Positions 16,400 to 30,078 of a stretch of 48,268 nt of DNA are shown here, piece by piece; position 1 is the stretch's first letter, and each line of letters begins with the position of its first letter. The stretch lies in NCBI RefSeq assembly GCF_900142235.1, contig NZ_FRAE01000017.1, forward strand, positions 1-48,268. Direction: 5' to 3'. This stretch comes from Tepidibacter formicigenes DSM 15518 (GTDB lineage Bacteria; Bacillota; Clostridia; Peptostreptococcales; Peptostreptococcaceae). The notes beneath the pieces were generated by a model. That model was not told the origin of the DNA. It saw only the letters and a list, made by a program, of their open reading frames with translations, and made no database searches. A program made the position numbers and the translations under genes.

Positions 16400-17077
16400 A
16401 TGCTTAAAATTGCTTTGATTGGTTTTTTGTCTGGTATAGTAGGAACTTTTTTAGGAGGAGTTATATCTTTTGTATTTAGAAATAAAGCTGATAAATATTT
16501 AGGATTTTTTATGGGTATAGCTGGTGGTATTATGTTGAGTGTTGTTACCTTTGATTTACTTTCCGAAGCTATGGAACAAATAGGAGTTAATTTAACTGTA
16601 CTATATACGTTTTTAGGTGTTTTAATTAGTGTTATGCTTAAGAAAATTATTCATTTTGATGGTATGTTAAAGACTGGGTATTTAATATTTTTAAGTATAC
16701 TTCTTCATAATTTTCCTGAAGGCTTGGCTATTGGTTCTTCTTTTTTATTAAGGGAGTCTTTAGGATTTACTTTAGCTATTGTTATTGGAATACATAATGT
16801 TCCTGAGGGAATTGCCATGGCTCTTAGTCTTATTAAAGGAAAAATGAAAATATCAAAGGTAATGCTATTTACAATACTTGCAGGAGTTCCTATGGGAGTA
16901 GGAAGTTATTTTGGAGCTTATTTTGCAGAAAGTTTTAGTAGTGTTATTGGCATTTTTTTAGCCATAGCGGGTGGAACTATGCTTTATGTCACTTTAGAAG
17001 AAATATTTCCAAATTCAAAAACTATTTATTCTATAATTGGTTTTTTATTGGGGATAGTAATAGTGAAGGTATTTTAG
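16400..17077 (+). CDS. ZIP family metal transporter
   Basis: A 225-residue polytopic membrane protein with about seven helices. Two ZIP metal motifs are clear: LHNFPEGLAIGSSFLL near residue 102 and IHNVPEGIAMALSLIKG near residue 130. The His-Asn-x-Pro-Glu-Gly pairs form the binuclear metal site that passes Zn2+ or other divalent metals into the cytoplasm. This gene sits between prfA and sua5 in related Clostridia. Metal specificity cannot be read from the sequence. ATG preceded by GAGGTGATG. Confidence 0.92.
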   Translation: MLKIALIGFLSGIVGTFLGGVISFVFRNKADKYLGFFMGIAGGIMLSVVTFDLLSEAMEQIGVNLTVLYTFLGVLISVMLKKIIHFDGMLKTGYLIFLSILLHNFPEGLAIGSSFLLRESLGFTLAIVIGIHNVPEGIAMALSLIKGKMKISKVMLFTILAGVPMGVGSYFGAYFAESFSSVIGIFLAIAGGTMLYVTLEEIFPNSKTIYSIIGFLLGIVIVKVF

Positions 17078-17106
17078 ATAAAAATTAAAAATACTGAGGT
17101 GGAAAA

Positions 17107-18150
17107 ATGAAAAAAACTCTGGTTTGCAAGATTGATAAAGATAATATAGATATTAAGAAGATAAAGGAATTTGCTCATATTTTAAGAAATGGTGGAACTG
17201 TTATATTTCCAACTGAGACTGTATATGGTCTTGGAGCTAATGCTTTAGATGAAGAAGCTTCTAAGAAAATATATGAGGCTAAGGGAAGACCTAGTGATAA
17301 TCCTTTGATAGTACATATTGCTGACAAAGAAGATATAAATAAGCTTGCTACTAATATAAATGAAAGAGCAAAAAAAGTCATTGATAGATTTTGGCCCGGA
17401 CCTATTACTATTGTTTTAAAGAAAAAAGATATAGTGCCAAGTACAACTAGTGGAGGGCTTGATACGGTTGCTGTAAGAATGCCTTCTCATCCTATAGCTT
17501 TAAGATTAATAAAGGAGAGTGGTGTTGTTGTAGCTGCTCCTTCTGCTAATATATCGGGGAGGCCTTCTCCAACAGATGAAGAAAATGTTCTTGAGGAAAT
17601 GAATGGAAGAGTTGATGGTATTATACTTGGAGGAGACTGTAATGTAGGTCTTGAATCTACAGTATTAGACCTTACAGGAGATATTCCTATGATACTTAGA
17701 CCTGGTGGAGTAACTCTTGAAGATTTAAATGAGGTTTTGGGGAATGTAATAATTGATCCAGCTATACTTAAAAAAAATAAAAATATAGTAGCTAAAGCTC
17801 CAGGAATGAAATATACCCATTATTCCCCAAAAGCATCTGTATACATAGTTTCAGGAGAAAAAGATAATGTAATAAATAAAATAAACTCTTTAGTTAATGA
17901 TGGAAAAGAAAGAGGGCAAAAAATAGGAGTTATGTGTATAAATGAAAATATATCTAAATATAAAGGTGAGGTTATAGGGCTTGGGGAGGATTTGAATGAA
18001 GTAGCATTTAATTTATTTAAAGTTTTAAGAGAAATGGACAAAAGAAATGTTGATGTTATATACTCTGAAACCTTTGAAAACAATGGAATAGGACAAGCTG
18101 TAATGAATAGATTAACAAAAGCTGCCGGATATAAAATTATACAAGCTTAG
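17107..18150 (+). CDS. L-threonylcarbamoyladenylate synthase (Sua5/YwlC)
   Basis: A 347-residue enzyme making threonylcarbamoyl-AMP from threonine, bicarbonate and ATP for the t6A modification of tRNAs decoding ANN codons. The YrdC-like catalytic domain covers residues about 18-210: FPTETVYGLGANA, KGRPSDNPLIVHI, APSANISGRPSPT. A linker with APGMKYTHYSPKASV leads to the C-terminal Sua5 domain (about 235-347). The extra domain and length mark the Sua5 rather than the short TsaC type. Its proximity to ywlE matches the B. subtilis ywlC-ywlE region. Confidence 0.95.
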   Translation: MKKTLVCKIDKDNIDIKKIKEFAHILRNGGTVIFPTETVYGLGANALDEEASKKIYEAKGRPSDNPLIVHIADKEDINKLATNINERAKKVIDRFWPGPITIVLKKKDIVPSTTSGGLDTVAVRMPSHPIALRLIKESGVVVAAPSANISGRPSPTDEENVLEEMNGRVDGIILGGDCNVGLESTVLDLTGDIPMILRPGGVTLEDLNEVLGNVIIDPAILKKNKNIVAKAPGMKYTHYSPKASVYIVSGEKDNVINKINSLVNDGKERGQKIGVMCINENISKYKGEVIGLGEDLNEVAFNLFKVLREMDKRNVDVIYSETFENNGIGQAVMNRLTKAAGYKIIQA

Positions 18151-18161
18151 GAGGGGGAAAT

Positions 18162-18638
18162 ATGAAGATAGTATTTGTATGTACTGGAAATACATGTAGA
18201 AGCCCTATGGCAGAAGCTTTTTTAAAGGATATTATAAAGAAAAAAGGAGAAAATATAGAGGATTACGTTATTATTTCTGCTGGAATTTCAACTCTTGATG
18301 GACTTGAAGCTTCTAAAAATTCAATAATTGCACTTGATGAATATGATGTTGATATAAAAGAACATAGAAGTAGAGCTTTGACCCTTGATTTGATAGAAGA
18401 TGCAGATATAATACTTACTATGGGTAAATCTCATAAAGAAATAATATTAAGATCTTTACCTCATTATAAAGATAAAGTATTTACTTTAAAAGAATTTGTA
18501 GGTGAGAAAAGTTTAGATATAGCTGACCCTTATGGTGGGAATTTAGATATATACAAAAATACAGCTAAGGAAATAAATTATTATATTCAAAAACTTTTTG
18601 AAAAAATATCAGAAAAAAAGAAGGAAAACAATAAATAA
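18162..18638 (+). CDS. ywlE: Low-molecular-weight phosphatase, probable protein-arginine phosphatase (YwlE-like)
   Basis: A 158-residue LMW-PTP fold enzyme. The P-loop VCTGNTCRSPMAEAF holds the nucleophile Cys7, Arg13 and Ser14; the general acid is the Asp of DPYGGNLDIY near residue 127. Position 11 is Thr. In the family Thr here marks YwlE-type arginine phosphatases, while tyrosine phosphatases carry Ile, so removal of phospho-arginine from McsB targets is likely. It starts 11 bases after sua5 behind GGAGGGGG, in one operon. No mcsB is in the window. Confidence 0.88.
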   Translation: MKIVFVCTGNTCRSPMAEAFLKDIIKKKGENIEDYVIISAGISTLDGLEASKNSIIALDEYDVDIKEHRSRALTLDLIEDADIILTMGKSHKEIILRSLPHYKDKVFTLKEFVGEKSLDIADPYGGNLDIYKNTAKEINYYIQKLFEKISEKKKENNK

Positions 18639-18726
18639 TGTCGAATTATTACTAGGTTTATATTTTTTTAGTTATAAGGTAATTCTAATTTTTTCAACTT
18701 TTGAATAACATTGTTGAAAGTAGTAC

Positions 18727-18809
18727 AGTATCAACTATTTTGAGCAACAAAGTCCGTTAGGACTCGTTGGCGACATGAGCCATGCGGTAGCATGAAGCGA
18801 ATTTTTTAG
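18727..18809 (+). repeat. G+C-rich dispersed repeat, copy 1 (83 bp)
   Basis: This segment reappears at 47986-48069 with only three substitutions and one extra T. From about 18740 to 18800 it is about half G+C in otherwise AT-rich spacer. Two hairpins can be drawn: CAAC-AA-AGTCC-GTTA-GGACT-C-GTTG and CATGC-GGTA-GCATG, then AAGCGAA and a T run. No frame encodes a convincing peptide. It lies between ywlE and rpiB. It resembles a non-autonomous, hairpin-rich mobile repeat, possibly related to IS200/IS605 ends; that origin is inferred. Confidence 0.75.
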
Positions 18810-18831
18810 ATAAATTCTGGAGGTGAGTTTT

Positions 18832-19927
<1,096 letters not shown>

Positions 19928-19933
19928 TTAAAA

Positions 19934-19967
19934 AATAAGCGTGTCTTTTGACACGTTTATTTTTTTG
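19934..19967 (+). terminator. Intrinsic terminator after upp
   Basis: AATAAGCGTGTC pairs with GACACGTTTATT around a T4 loop (one G-T pair), then seven T residues. Confidence 0.9.
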
Positions 19968-19984
19968 GGAATATTGAAATCAAC

Positions 19985-20013
19985 TTGTATATAAAGATTA
20001 AAGATAATATAAT
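19985..20013 (+). promoter_or_regulatory. comEB promoter
   Basis: TTGTAT at 19985-19990 and TATAAT at 20008-20013, spacing 17. Confidence 0.55.
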
Positions 20014-20053
20014 AAAAAGTATAGTGATTTAAAACTATAAGGGGGATTTTTGT

Positions 20054-20542
20054 ATGAAAAGAAGAGATAAGTACAACTATTATTTAGATATAGCTCAAAC
20101 TGTTTTAGAAAGAGGTACATGCTTTAGAAGAAATTATGGAGCAATTATTGTAAAAAATGATGAAATAATATCTACTGGCTATACGGGTGCTCCAAGGGGT
20201 AGAAAAAATTGTACAGATTTAGGATTTTGTATAAGAGAAAAGATGAATATACCAAGAGGTCAAAATTATGAAAAATGTCGTAGTGTTCATGCTGAAGCAA
20301 ATTGTATAATTTCTGCAAGTAGGCGTGATATGATAGGTTCTACAATTTATTTAGTAGGAAAAGATATGAAAACTAATAGCTTAGTTGAAAATGCAAATTC
20401 CTGTACAATGTGTAAAAGGCTAATAATAAATGCTGGTATAGAAAAAGTTATAATAAGAGACACTAATGATAAATTTAGAATTATAAATGTAGAAGATTGG
20501 ATAGAAAATGATGATTCCTTAACGGATAATATGGGGTATTAA
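20054..20542 (+). CDS. Deoxycytidylate (dCMP) deaminase family protein (ComEB-like)
   Basis: A 162-residue zinc-dependent deaminase. SVHAEANCI near residue 76 holds the His-Ala-Glu catalytic set, and NSCTMCKRLI near residue 115 holds the two cysteine zinc ligands. FRRNYGAIIVKNDEI and GYTGAPRGRKNC fit dCMP deaminases, which produce dUMP for thymidylate synthesis. It is placed between upp and tagO as in other Clostridia. Length is normal. The start ATG follows AAGGGGGAT. B. subtilis ComEB is the named homolog; a competence role is not implied. Confidence 0.92.
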   Translation: MKRRDKYNYYLDIAQTVLERGTCFRRNYGAIIVKNDEIISTGYTGAPRGRKNCTDLGFCIREKMNIPRGQNYEKCRSVHAEANCIISASRRDMIGSTIYLVGKDMKTNSLVENANSCTMCKRLIINAGIEKVIIRDTNDKFRIINVEDWIENDDSLTDNMGY

Positions 20543-20558
20543 TGAAAAGTATTCTGCA

Positions 20559-20587
20559 TTGACAGTAAATATTCATTGATATAAAAT
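20559..20587 (+). promoter_or_regulatory. tagO promoter
   Basis: Perfect TTGACA at 20559-20564 and TAAAAT at 20582-20587, spacing 17. Confidence 0.6.
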
Positions 20588-20619
20588 TACGTTGATAAAC
20601 TAAATTTGAGGTGAAAAAA

Positions 20620-21651
20620 ATGGATAAGATGATTATAGCATTAGTGTTGTCTTTTGGTATTTCTTATTTTTCAACTCCTTTAGCTATTAAATTAGCACAT
20701 AAAATAGGAGCTATAGATATACCAAAGGATAGTAGAAGAGTACATAAAAATCCAATTCCAAGACTCGGTGGAATTGCTATATTTTTAGGGTTCTTTATCA
20801 CTTCTATTTTTCTTGTGAAAATAGATATTAAAATGATTGGTATACTTCTTGGAGCAGCATTAATTGTAGGTATGGGTATAATAGATGATACAAGGGATAT
20901 AAAACCAAAAACAAAGCTTTTAGGGCAAATAGTAGCGGCAGTTATAGTGGTTATTTGTGGAGTGAAAATAGAGTTTATAACGAATCCTTTTATTAGAGGG
21001 ATTTCATATTTAGGGATTTTAGGAATACCTATAACAATATTTTGGATAGTTGGAATTACTAATACAGTTAATCTAATAGATGGGTTAGATGGACTAGCAG
21101 CAGGAGTATCTGCAATATCTGCTATTACTATTAGTTTTGTTGCATACATAAGTGGTCAAGAAATATCTGGTATTCTACTTTTAGCACTGGCTGGTGGGGC
21201 TTTAGGGTTTTTACCTTATAATTTTAATCCTGCAAAGATATTCATGGGAGATACAGGCTCTTTATTTCTAGGATATATTCTTTCTGTTATAGCAATTGAG
21301 GGAGCTATAAAATCGGCAGCAGCTCTTGCTATTGCTATACCAATACTAGCATTAGGACTTCCTATATTTGACACAACATTTGCCATAGTAAGGCGTAAAC
21401 TAAATGGAAAACCTATAATGCAGGCTGATAAAGGGCATCTTCATCATAGACTCTTAAATAAAGGATTGTCCCAAAAACAAACAGTATTAATATTATATGC
21501 AATAAGTTTATTTTTAGGCTTAAGTGCAGTTTTAATATCTGAAAGTAGCTTATTTGAAGCAGTACTTATATTAACATTAGATGTAGTATTTATATATTAT
21601 GGAATAATTAGGCTAAAACTTTTATCTGTAGATGAGACTGAAGTAGAATAG
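20620..21651 (+). CDS. tagO: Undecaprenyl-phosphate GlcNAc-1-phosphate transferase (TagO/WecA family)
   Basis: A 343-residue polytopic membrane enzyme of the MraY/WecA superfamily with about ten helices. It transfers GlcNAc-1-P to undecaprenyl phosphate and starts wall glycopolymer synthesis. HKNPIPRLGGIA, the catalytic GIIDDTRDIKPKTK near residue 90, NLIDGLDGLAAG near 150, MGDTGSLFLGY near 210 and HLHHRLL near 275 are diagnostic. The ATG at 20620 is preferred; a GTG at 20611 is part of the GAGGTGA site. mnaA follows directly, and tagA and csaB lie at 39488-41348, suggesting one polymer pathway. Confidence 0.93.
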   Translation: MDKMIIALVLSFGISYFSTPLAIKLAHKIGAIDIPKDSRRVHKNPIPRLGGIAIFLGFFITSIFLVKIDIKMIGILLGAALIVGMGIIDDTRDIKPKTKLLGQIVAAVIVVICGVKIEFITNPFIRGISYLGILGIPITIFWIVGITNTVNLIDGLDGLAAGVSAISAITISFVAYISGQEISGILLLALAGGALGFLPYNFNPAKIFMGDTGSLFLGYILSVIAIEGAIKSAAALAIAIPILALGLPIFDTTFAIVRRKLNGKPIMQADKGHLHHRLLNKGLSQKQTVLILYAISLFLGLSAVLISESSLFEAVLILTLDVVFIYYGIIRLKLLSVDETEVE

Positions 21652-21662
21652 GGGGATAAAAA

Positions 21663-22802
21663 ATGAATAAAATAAAGGTTATGACAGTGTTTGGTACAAG
21701 ACCTGAAGCAATAAAGATGGCTCCTCTTGTAAAAAAATTAGAAAGCAATAATAAATTTGAATCTATAGTATGTGTTACTGCTCAACACAGAGAAATGCTT
21801 GATATGGTACTTGATTTATTTAATATATCGCCTAAGTATGATCTTAACATAATGAGACATGGACAAACTATAACAGATATAACAAATAGAGTATTAAAGG
21901 AATTAGAAGAGGTAATAGGAAAAGAAAAACCAGATGTTTTACTTGTTCATGGAGATACAACAACAACTTTTGCAGCATCTTTAGCTGCATTTTATAATAA
22001 AGTGCCAGTAGGTCATGTAGAAGCAGGACTAAGAAGTGGAAATATATATTCTCCTTATCCAGAAGAAATGAACAGAAGACTTACAGGTACAATAGCTAGT
22101 ATTCATTTTGCGCCAACCAATGGAAATAAAGAAAATCTATTAAATGAAAATATTAGCGAAGATAATATTTTCATTACAGGAAATACAGTAATAGATGCAC
22201 TTTTATCTGTAGTAAATGAAGATTATAAATTTAATGATGAAAAAATAAATAATGTAGATTTTAAAAATAAAAAAGTAATACTTTTAACCTGCCATAGAAG
22301 AGAAAACTGGGGAAAACCTATGGAAAATATATTTAGAGCAATTAAAAGAGTTGTAATTGACAATGAAAATGTAGAAGTGATATTCCCGATGCATCTAAAT
22401 CCAAAGGTAAGAGATTGTGCAAAAACTATAATGGGTGATATGAATAGGATACACTTAATAGAGCCTCTTGATTATGAGCCTTTTGCAAATTTGATGAATA
22501 AAGTAGATTTAGTATTAACAGATTCAGGTGGGATACAAGAGGAAGCTCCATCTCTTGGTAAACCAGTATTAGTTCTTAGAACTGAGACAGAAAGACCCGA
22601 AGCAGTTAGTGCTGGAACTGTAAAAGTTATTGGGATAAATGAAAAAGATATATATGAAGCTACGAATATTTTACTAAACAATGAGGAAGAATATTTTGCA
22701 ATGGCACATGCTGTAAATCCTTATGGAGATGGGAAAGCTTGTGATAAGATAGTTGATTATTTACTGAAGAATTTTGATGAAAAATTGGATAATATTAAGT
22801 AA
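21663..22802 (+). CDS. mnaA: UDP-N-acetylglucosamine 2-epimerase (non-hydrolysing)
   Basis: A 379-residue GT-B-fold epimerase making UDP-ManNAc from UDP-GlcNAc. GTRPEAIKMAPLV, VTAQHREMLD, VHGDTTTTFA, HVEAGLRSG, PEEMNRRL, TDSGGIQEEAPSLGKPVL and RTETERPE are all present and intact. It is 11 bases after tagO behind AGGGGGAT. The ManNAc product is the substrate of the TagA-type transferase at 40599 and of CsaB-type pyruvylation after polymer assembly. Confidence 0.96.
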   Translation: MNKIKVMTVFGTRPEAIKMAPLVKKLESNNKFESIVCVTAQHREMLDMVLDLFNISPKYDLNIMRHGQTITDITNRVLKELEEVIGKEKPDVLLVHGDTTTTFAASLAAFYNKVPVGHVEAGLRSGNIYSPYPEEMNRRLTGTIASIHFAPTNGNKENLLNENISEDNIFITGNTVIDALLSVVNEDYKFNDEKINNVDFKNKKVILLTCHRRENWGKPMENIFRAIKRVVIDNENVEVIFPMHLNPKVRDCAKTIMGDMNRIHLIEPLDYEPFANLMNKVDLVLTDSGGIQEEAPSLGKPVLVLRTETERPEAVSAGTVKVIGINEKDIYEATNILLNNEEEYFAMAHAVNPYGDGKACDKIVDYLLKNFDEKLDNIK

Positions 22803-23005
22803 ATTTAAGATAATAGCATAATATAAGCAAAATTGAAATATGAAAATGTTTTTTTTTCATTTGATTTTTAGAAAATTGAAATATATAATAGATATGTAGG
22901 AAATTTTATAGAGTAAATATTTTAATTATAAAATGTTATAATTATGAATTAAATTAATTATTATTGAAAAAAAAGCATGAATTAGTATATAATTTTAAAG
23001 TAGAT

Positions 23006-23031
23006 AGGCTCTAACAAGAGCCTTCATTTTT
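23006..23031 (+). terminator. Hairpin terminator in the mnaA-atp spacer
   Basis: AGGCTC at 23006-23011 pairs with GAGCCT at 23018-23023, followed by TCATTTTTAT. It is about 200 bases after the mnaA stop and ahead of the atp promoter, so it ends the mnaA transcript or a short RNA from this spacer. Confidence 0.6.
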
Positions 23032-23054
23032 ATGACAAATAGTTTATTATAAAA

Positions 23055-23084
23055 TTAACGAAATATATATAATTATAATATAAT
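23055..23084 (+). promoter_or_regulatory. Probable atp operon promoter
   Basis: TTAACG at 23055-23060 and TATAAT at 23079-23084, spacing 18, about 30 bases before the first atp gene. Confidence 0.45.
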
Positions 23085-23112
23085 ACAAATAAAAGGCAAA
23101 TGGGGATGTTTT

Positions 23113-23343
23113 ATGAATAAAAAAAATAAGTGGTTTGATGCTTTAAGTTATTTAAGCCTAGTATCACAAATAGGATTTTCAATGGTCACACCTATACTGC
23201 TTTGTGGGTGGATAGGAAGCAAACTAGATGAAAAGTTTAATAAAGAGCCACTTTTTTTCATAATATTTATACTTTTAGGAATAGGAGCTGCGTTTTTAAA
23301 TTTATTCAAAATATCTGCTACAGCAACAAAAAAAAGGAAGTGA
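23113..23343 (+). CDS. AtpZ/AtpI-type small membrane protein of the ATP synthase operon
   Basis: A 76-residue protein with two membrane helices (residues about 12-34 and 45-66) separated by the loop GSKLDEKFNKEP. This matches the small AtpZ-type family encoded first in many Firmicutes atp operons, proposed to assist ion supply or Fo assembly. The ATG follows ATGGGGAT. It is followed by a second I-type gene. Function is inferred from family and position. Confidence 0.82.
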   Translation: MNKKNKWFDALSYLSLVSQIGFSMVTPILLCGWIGSKLDEKFNKEPLFFIIFILLGIGAAFLNLFKISATATKKRK

Positions 23344-23347
23344 TCCT

Positions 23348-23740
23348 TTGAACTCAAATTTATATACAGTTTTGAATATAAGTAAAGTTGTTATAATATT
23401 AGATATATTAATTATTATTTTTGCTTTTTTAACACATATCTTTTCAATTGAGCTTTTATACGGACTTATGTTTGGTAGTATTTTTTCAATTTTAAATTTA
23501 AGGCTTTTATCACTTACTTTAGAAAAAGCTATTACTATGAGTCCGGGAAGCGCTCAAGGATATGTATTTTCAAGATATATTATAAGAATGATTATAACAG
23601 CTTTAGTTATAATTATATCTTTAAAAGCACCATATATAAATTTATTAGGAACCATAATAGGTTTGTTGATGCCTAAAATCAGTATAATTACTACAAATCT
23701 ATTTGGTATAGATAAAATATTTAAAGGAAAGGAGGCGTAA
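23348..23740 (+). CDS. atpI: ATP synthase subunit I (AtpI, c-ring assembly factor family)
   Basis: A 130-residue membrane protein with four helices, fitting the ATP synthase I chain family, members of which (studied in E. coli and Propionigenium/Ilyobacter-type enzymes) help assemble the c-ring. The start is TTG at 23348; GGAAGTGAT precedes it. Atp subunit a starts one base after its stop. The weakly conserved sequence makes position in the operon the main evidence. Confidence 0.8.
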   Translation: MNSNLYTVLNISKVVIILDILIIIFAFLTHIFSIELLYGLMFGSIFSILNLRLLSLTLEKAITMSPGSAQGYVFSRYIIRMIITALVIIISLKAPYINLLGTIIGLLMPKISIITTNLFGIDKIFKGKEA

Positions 23741-23741
23741 T

Positions 23742-24739
<998 letters not shown>

Positions 24740-24740
24740 T

Positions 24741-24767
24741 ATTAGGAGATGGAATCCATCTCCTAAT
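24741..24767 (+). other. Perfect stem-loop between atpE and atpF
   Basis: ATTAGGAGATGG at 24741-24752 and CCATCTCCTAAT at 24756-24767 are exact complements around an AAT loop. No T run follows, so it is not an intrinsic terminator. It lies directly behind atpE and may stabilise or process the mRNA so that more subunit c is made. Confidence 0.75.
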
Positions 24768-24796
24768 TACAGTGATTAGCAGAAGGGAGGATTATA

Positions 24797-25293
24797 ATGG
24801 AGTTCAAAAGCTTTGTAAGTATAGACTGGGACATAGTTTTTCAACTTGTAAATACATTTATAATGTACTTAATTTTAAAGAAACTTTTATTTAAACCAGT
24901 AACAGAGTTTATGGCACAAAGAACTGCTGATGTGTCAAAATCTTATGAAGAAGCTGAAGAAGCAGTTAAAAAAGGTGAGGAATTTAAAGCTGAGTATGAA
25001 GCTAAAATAAATTCAGCTAAAGAAGAAGCGCAAGAAATTGTAAGAAAAGCCTCTAAGAGAGCCGAAGAAAGAGCAGAAGAAATAATTAAAGCTGCTCAAG
25101 AAGAAGTGACAAGATTAAAAGAAAGAGCTCACAAAGATATAGAAAGAGAAAAACAAAAAGTCATGAATGAAATAAAAGATGACATATCATCTTTAGCAGT
25201 GCTTGCAGCTTCTAAGATTATAGAAAGTGATATTGATGAAGCTAAGCATGAAAAATTAATTGGTGACTTTATAAAAGAGGTAGGGGAAGCTAA

Positions 25294-25306
<13 letters not shown>
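24797..25306 (+). CDS. atpF: F1Fo ATP synthase subunit b
   Basis: A 169-residue stalk subunit: membrane helix at residues about 10-32 ([19 protein letters not shown]), then a long charged helix to the C-terminus (about 40-160) that dimerises and binds delta. The ATG follows GGGAGG. It overlaps atpH by 13 bases. Only one b-type gene is present, so the stator should be a homodimer. Confidence 0.95.
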
Positions 25307-27356
<2,050 letters not shown>

Positions 27357-27380
27357 TCCTCTTTGTAGGAGGTGAATTGC

Positions 27381-28232
27381 ATGGCAGGCGTTGGAATGAA
27401 AGATATAAAAAGACGTATGAAGAGTGTTACTAACACTAAGCAAATCACTAAAGCTATGGAACTTGTAGCTTCTGCAAAGCTTAAAAGAGCTAAAGAAAAA
27501 GCTGAAGTTTCTAGACCTTATTTTGAAACTCTTTATGCTACTATAGAAAAAATAGCTCAAAATACAAAGGGAATTCAAAGTATATATTTAGAAGAAAGAG
27601 AGTCTAAAAATAAATGCTATATTGTTATAGCAGGAGATAGAGGACTTGCTGGTGGTTACAACTCAAACGTCTTAAAAACAGCAGTAAATCATATGAACGG
27701 TAAAAAAGAAAAAATCATATCTGTAGGCAAAAAATCAGTAGATTTCTTTAGTAAAAAAGGATATGAATTAATAGGAGAAGTTACTGGGGTTGAAGATTTA
27801 AATTATTCAAATGCTCGTAAAATTGCAGATATTGTAATAGATGCATATGAAAACAATGAGATAGATGAAGTATATCTTGTGTATACTAAATTCGTATCTA
27901 CTTTAACTCAAGAACCTAAAGTTTTAAAATTACTTCCACTTTCTTTTGAAGAAAATAAAGAAAGTAAAAAGGGAGAAGTTATAGAGTTTGATCCTTGTGA
28001 AGAGACGGTACTTGACTTAATAGTTCCTAAGTTTATAGCAGGATCTATATATGGAGGAATCGTTGAATCTTCAGCTTCAGAGCAAGGAGCTAGAAGAACT
28101 GCAATGGAATCAGCTACAGATAATGCTGATGATATGCTAGCTAAGCTAGAGTTAAGTTACAATAGAGCAAGACAGGCTTCTATAACTCAAGAAATATCAG
28201 AAATTGTTGCAGGAGCAGAGGCGTTAAAATAA
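27381..28232 (+). CDS. atpG: F1Fo ATP synthase subunit gamma
   Basis: A 283-residue central rotor subunit. The coiled-coil ends are MKDIKRRMKSVTNTKQITKA at the N-terminus and ESATDNADDMLAKLELSYNR at the C-terminus, with the Rossmann-like middle containing VIAGDRGLAGGYN near residue 75. The ATG at 27381 follows AGGAGGTGA; a GTG nine bases earlier overlaps that site. Confidence 0.97.
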   Translation: MAGVGMKDIKRRMKSVTNTKQITKAMELVASAKLKRAKEKAEVSRPYFETLYATIEKIAQNTKGIQSIYLEERESKNKCYIVIAGDRGLAGGYNSNVLKTAVNHMNGKKEKIISVGKKSVDFFSKKGYELIGEVTGVEDLNYSNARKIADIVIDAYENNEIDEVYLVYTKFVSTLTQEPKVLKLLPLSFEENKESKKGEVIEFDPCEETVLDLIVPKFIAGSIYGGIVESSASEQGARRTAMESATDNADDMLAKLELSYNRARQASITQEISEIVAGAEALK

Positions 28233-29642
<1,410 letters not shown>

Positions 29643-29648
29643 ATAACA

Positions 29649-30053
29649 GTGGCAGGTGAATTTGCTCTAGAAATAGTTACTCCCGATAAAAAGTTTTTTG
29701 AAGGAACTGCCGAAATGGTAGTTGTTAGAACTACAGAAGGTGATGTTGGTATACTTAAAAATCATGCAAGTTATGTAGCACCACTTGATGTAGGTGTATT
29801 AAAAATAAAAAAAGAAGGTGTTTTTAAAGAGGCAGCTATTGCAGGCGGTTTTATTCAAGTTGATAAAGAGAAAACTACTATATTAACAGAAACTGCTGAG
29901 TGGTCTCATGAAATAGACTTACAAAGAGCTCAAAGAGCAAAAGAAAGAGCTAAAAGTAAATTAAAAACTACTAATGAAAAAGATTTAAGACTTGTAGAAT
30001 TTAAACTTAAAAAGGCATTAAACAGAATTAAAGTAGCTCAAAAGAAGGACTAG
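29649..30053 (+). CDS. atpC: F1Fo ATP synthase subunit epsilon
   Basis: A 134-residue rotor subunit with an N-terminal beta-sandwich (residues about 1-85; VRTTEGDVGILKNHASYV) and a C-terminal helical hairpin (about 88-134) that can inhibit ATP hydrolysis. The start is GTG at 29649, seven bases after the atpD stop, with a weak GGGAG site inside atpD. It ends the operon at a strong bidirectional terminator. Confidence 0.95.
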   Translation: MAGEFALEIVTPDKKFFEGTAEMVVVRTTEGDVGILKNHASYVAPLDVGVLKIKKEGVFKEAAIAGGFIQVDKEKTTILTETAEWSHEIDLQRAQRAKERAKSKLKTTNEKDLRLVEFKLKKALNRIKVAQKKD

Positions 30054-30078
30054 ATATAATCTAGTCCTTCTTTACTTT
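30043..30078. terminator. Bidirectional terminator after atpC
   Basis: AAGAAGGACTAGAT pairs with ATCTAGTCCTTCTT around ATA. The stem contains the atpC stop codon and reaches the stop of the convergent lipoprotein gene. Confidence 0.85.

Larger units (their letters stand above)
22803..23112. other. Non-coding spacer between mnaA and the ATP synthase operon
   Basis: 310 bases of very AT-rich sequence with no usable reading frame. It contains the hairpin at 23006-23031 and the probable atp promoter at 23055-23084. Nothing else is recognisable. Confidence 0.6.

Noticed and set aside
18790-18808. CATGC-GGTA-GCATG plus T run as an intrinsic terminator
   Set aside because: Seven bases (AAGCGAA) separate the stem from the T run, which is unlike efficient intrinsic terminators.
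18727-18831. Repeat copy 1 as a riboswitch controlling rpiB
   Set aside because: An almost identical copy at 47986 has no plus-strand gene after it, so a dispersed repeat is more likely.
20664-21149. Long open frame antisense to tagO
   Set aside because: It is a shadow of a conserved membrane enzyme gene with all motifs intact on the plus strand.
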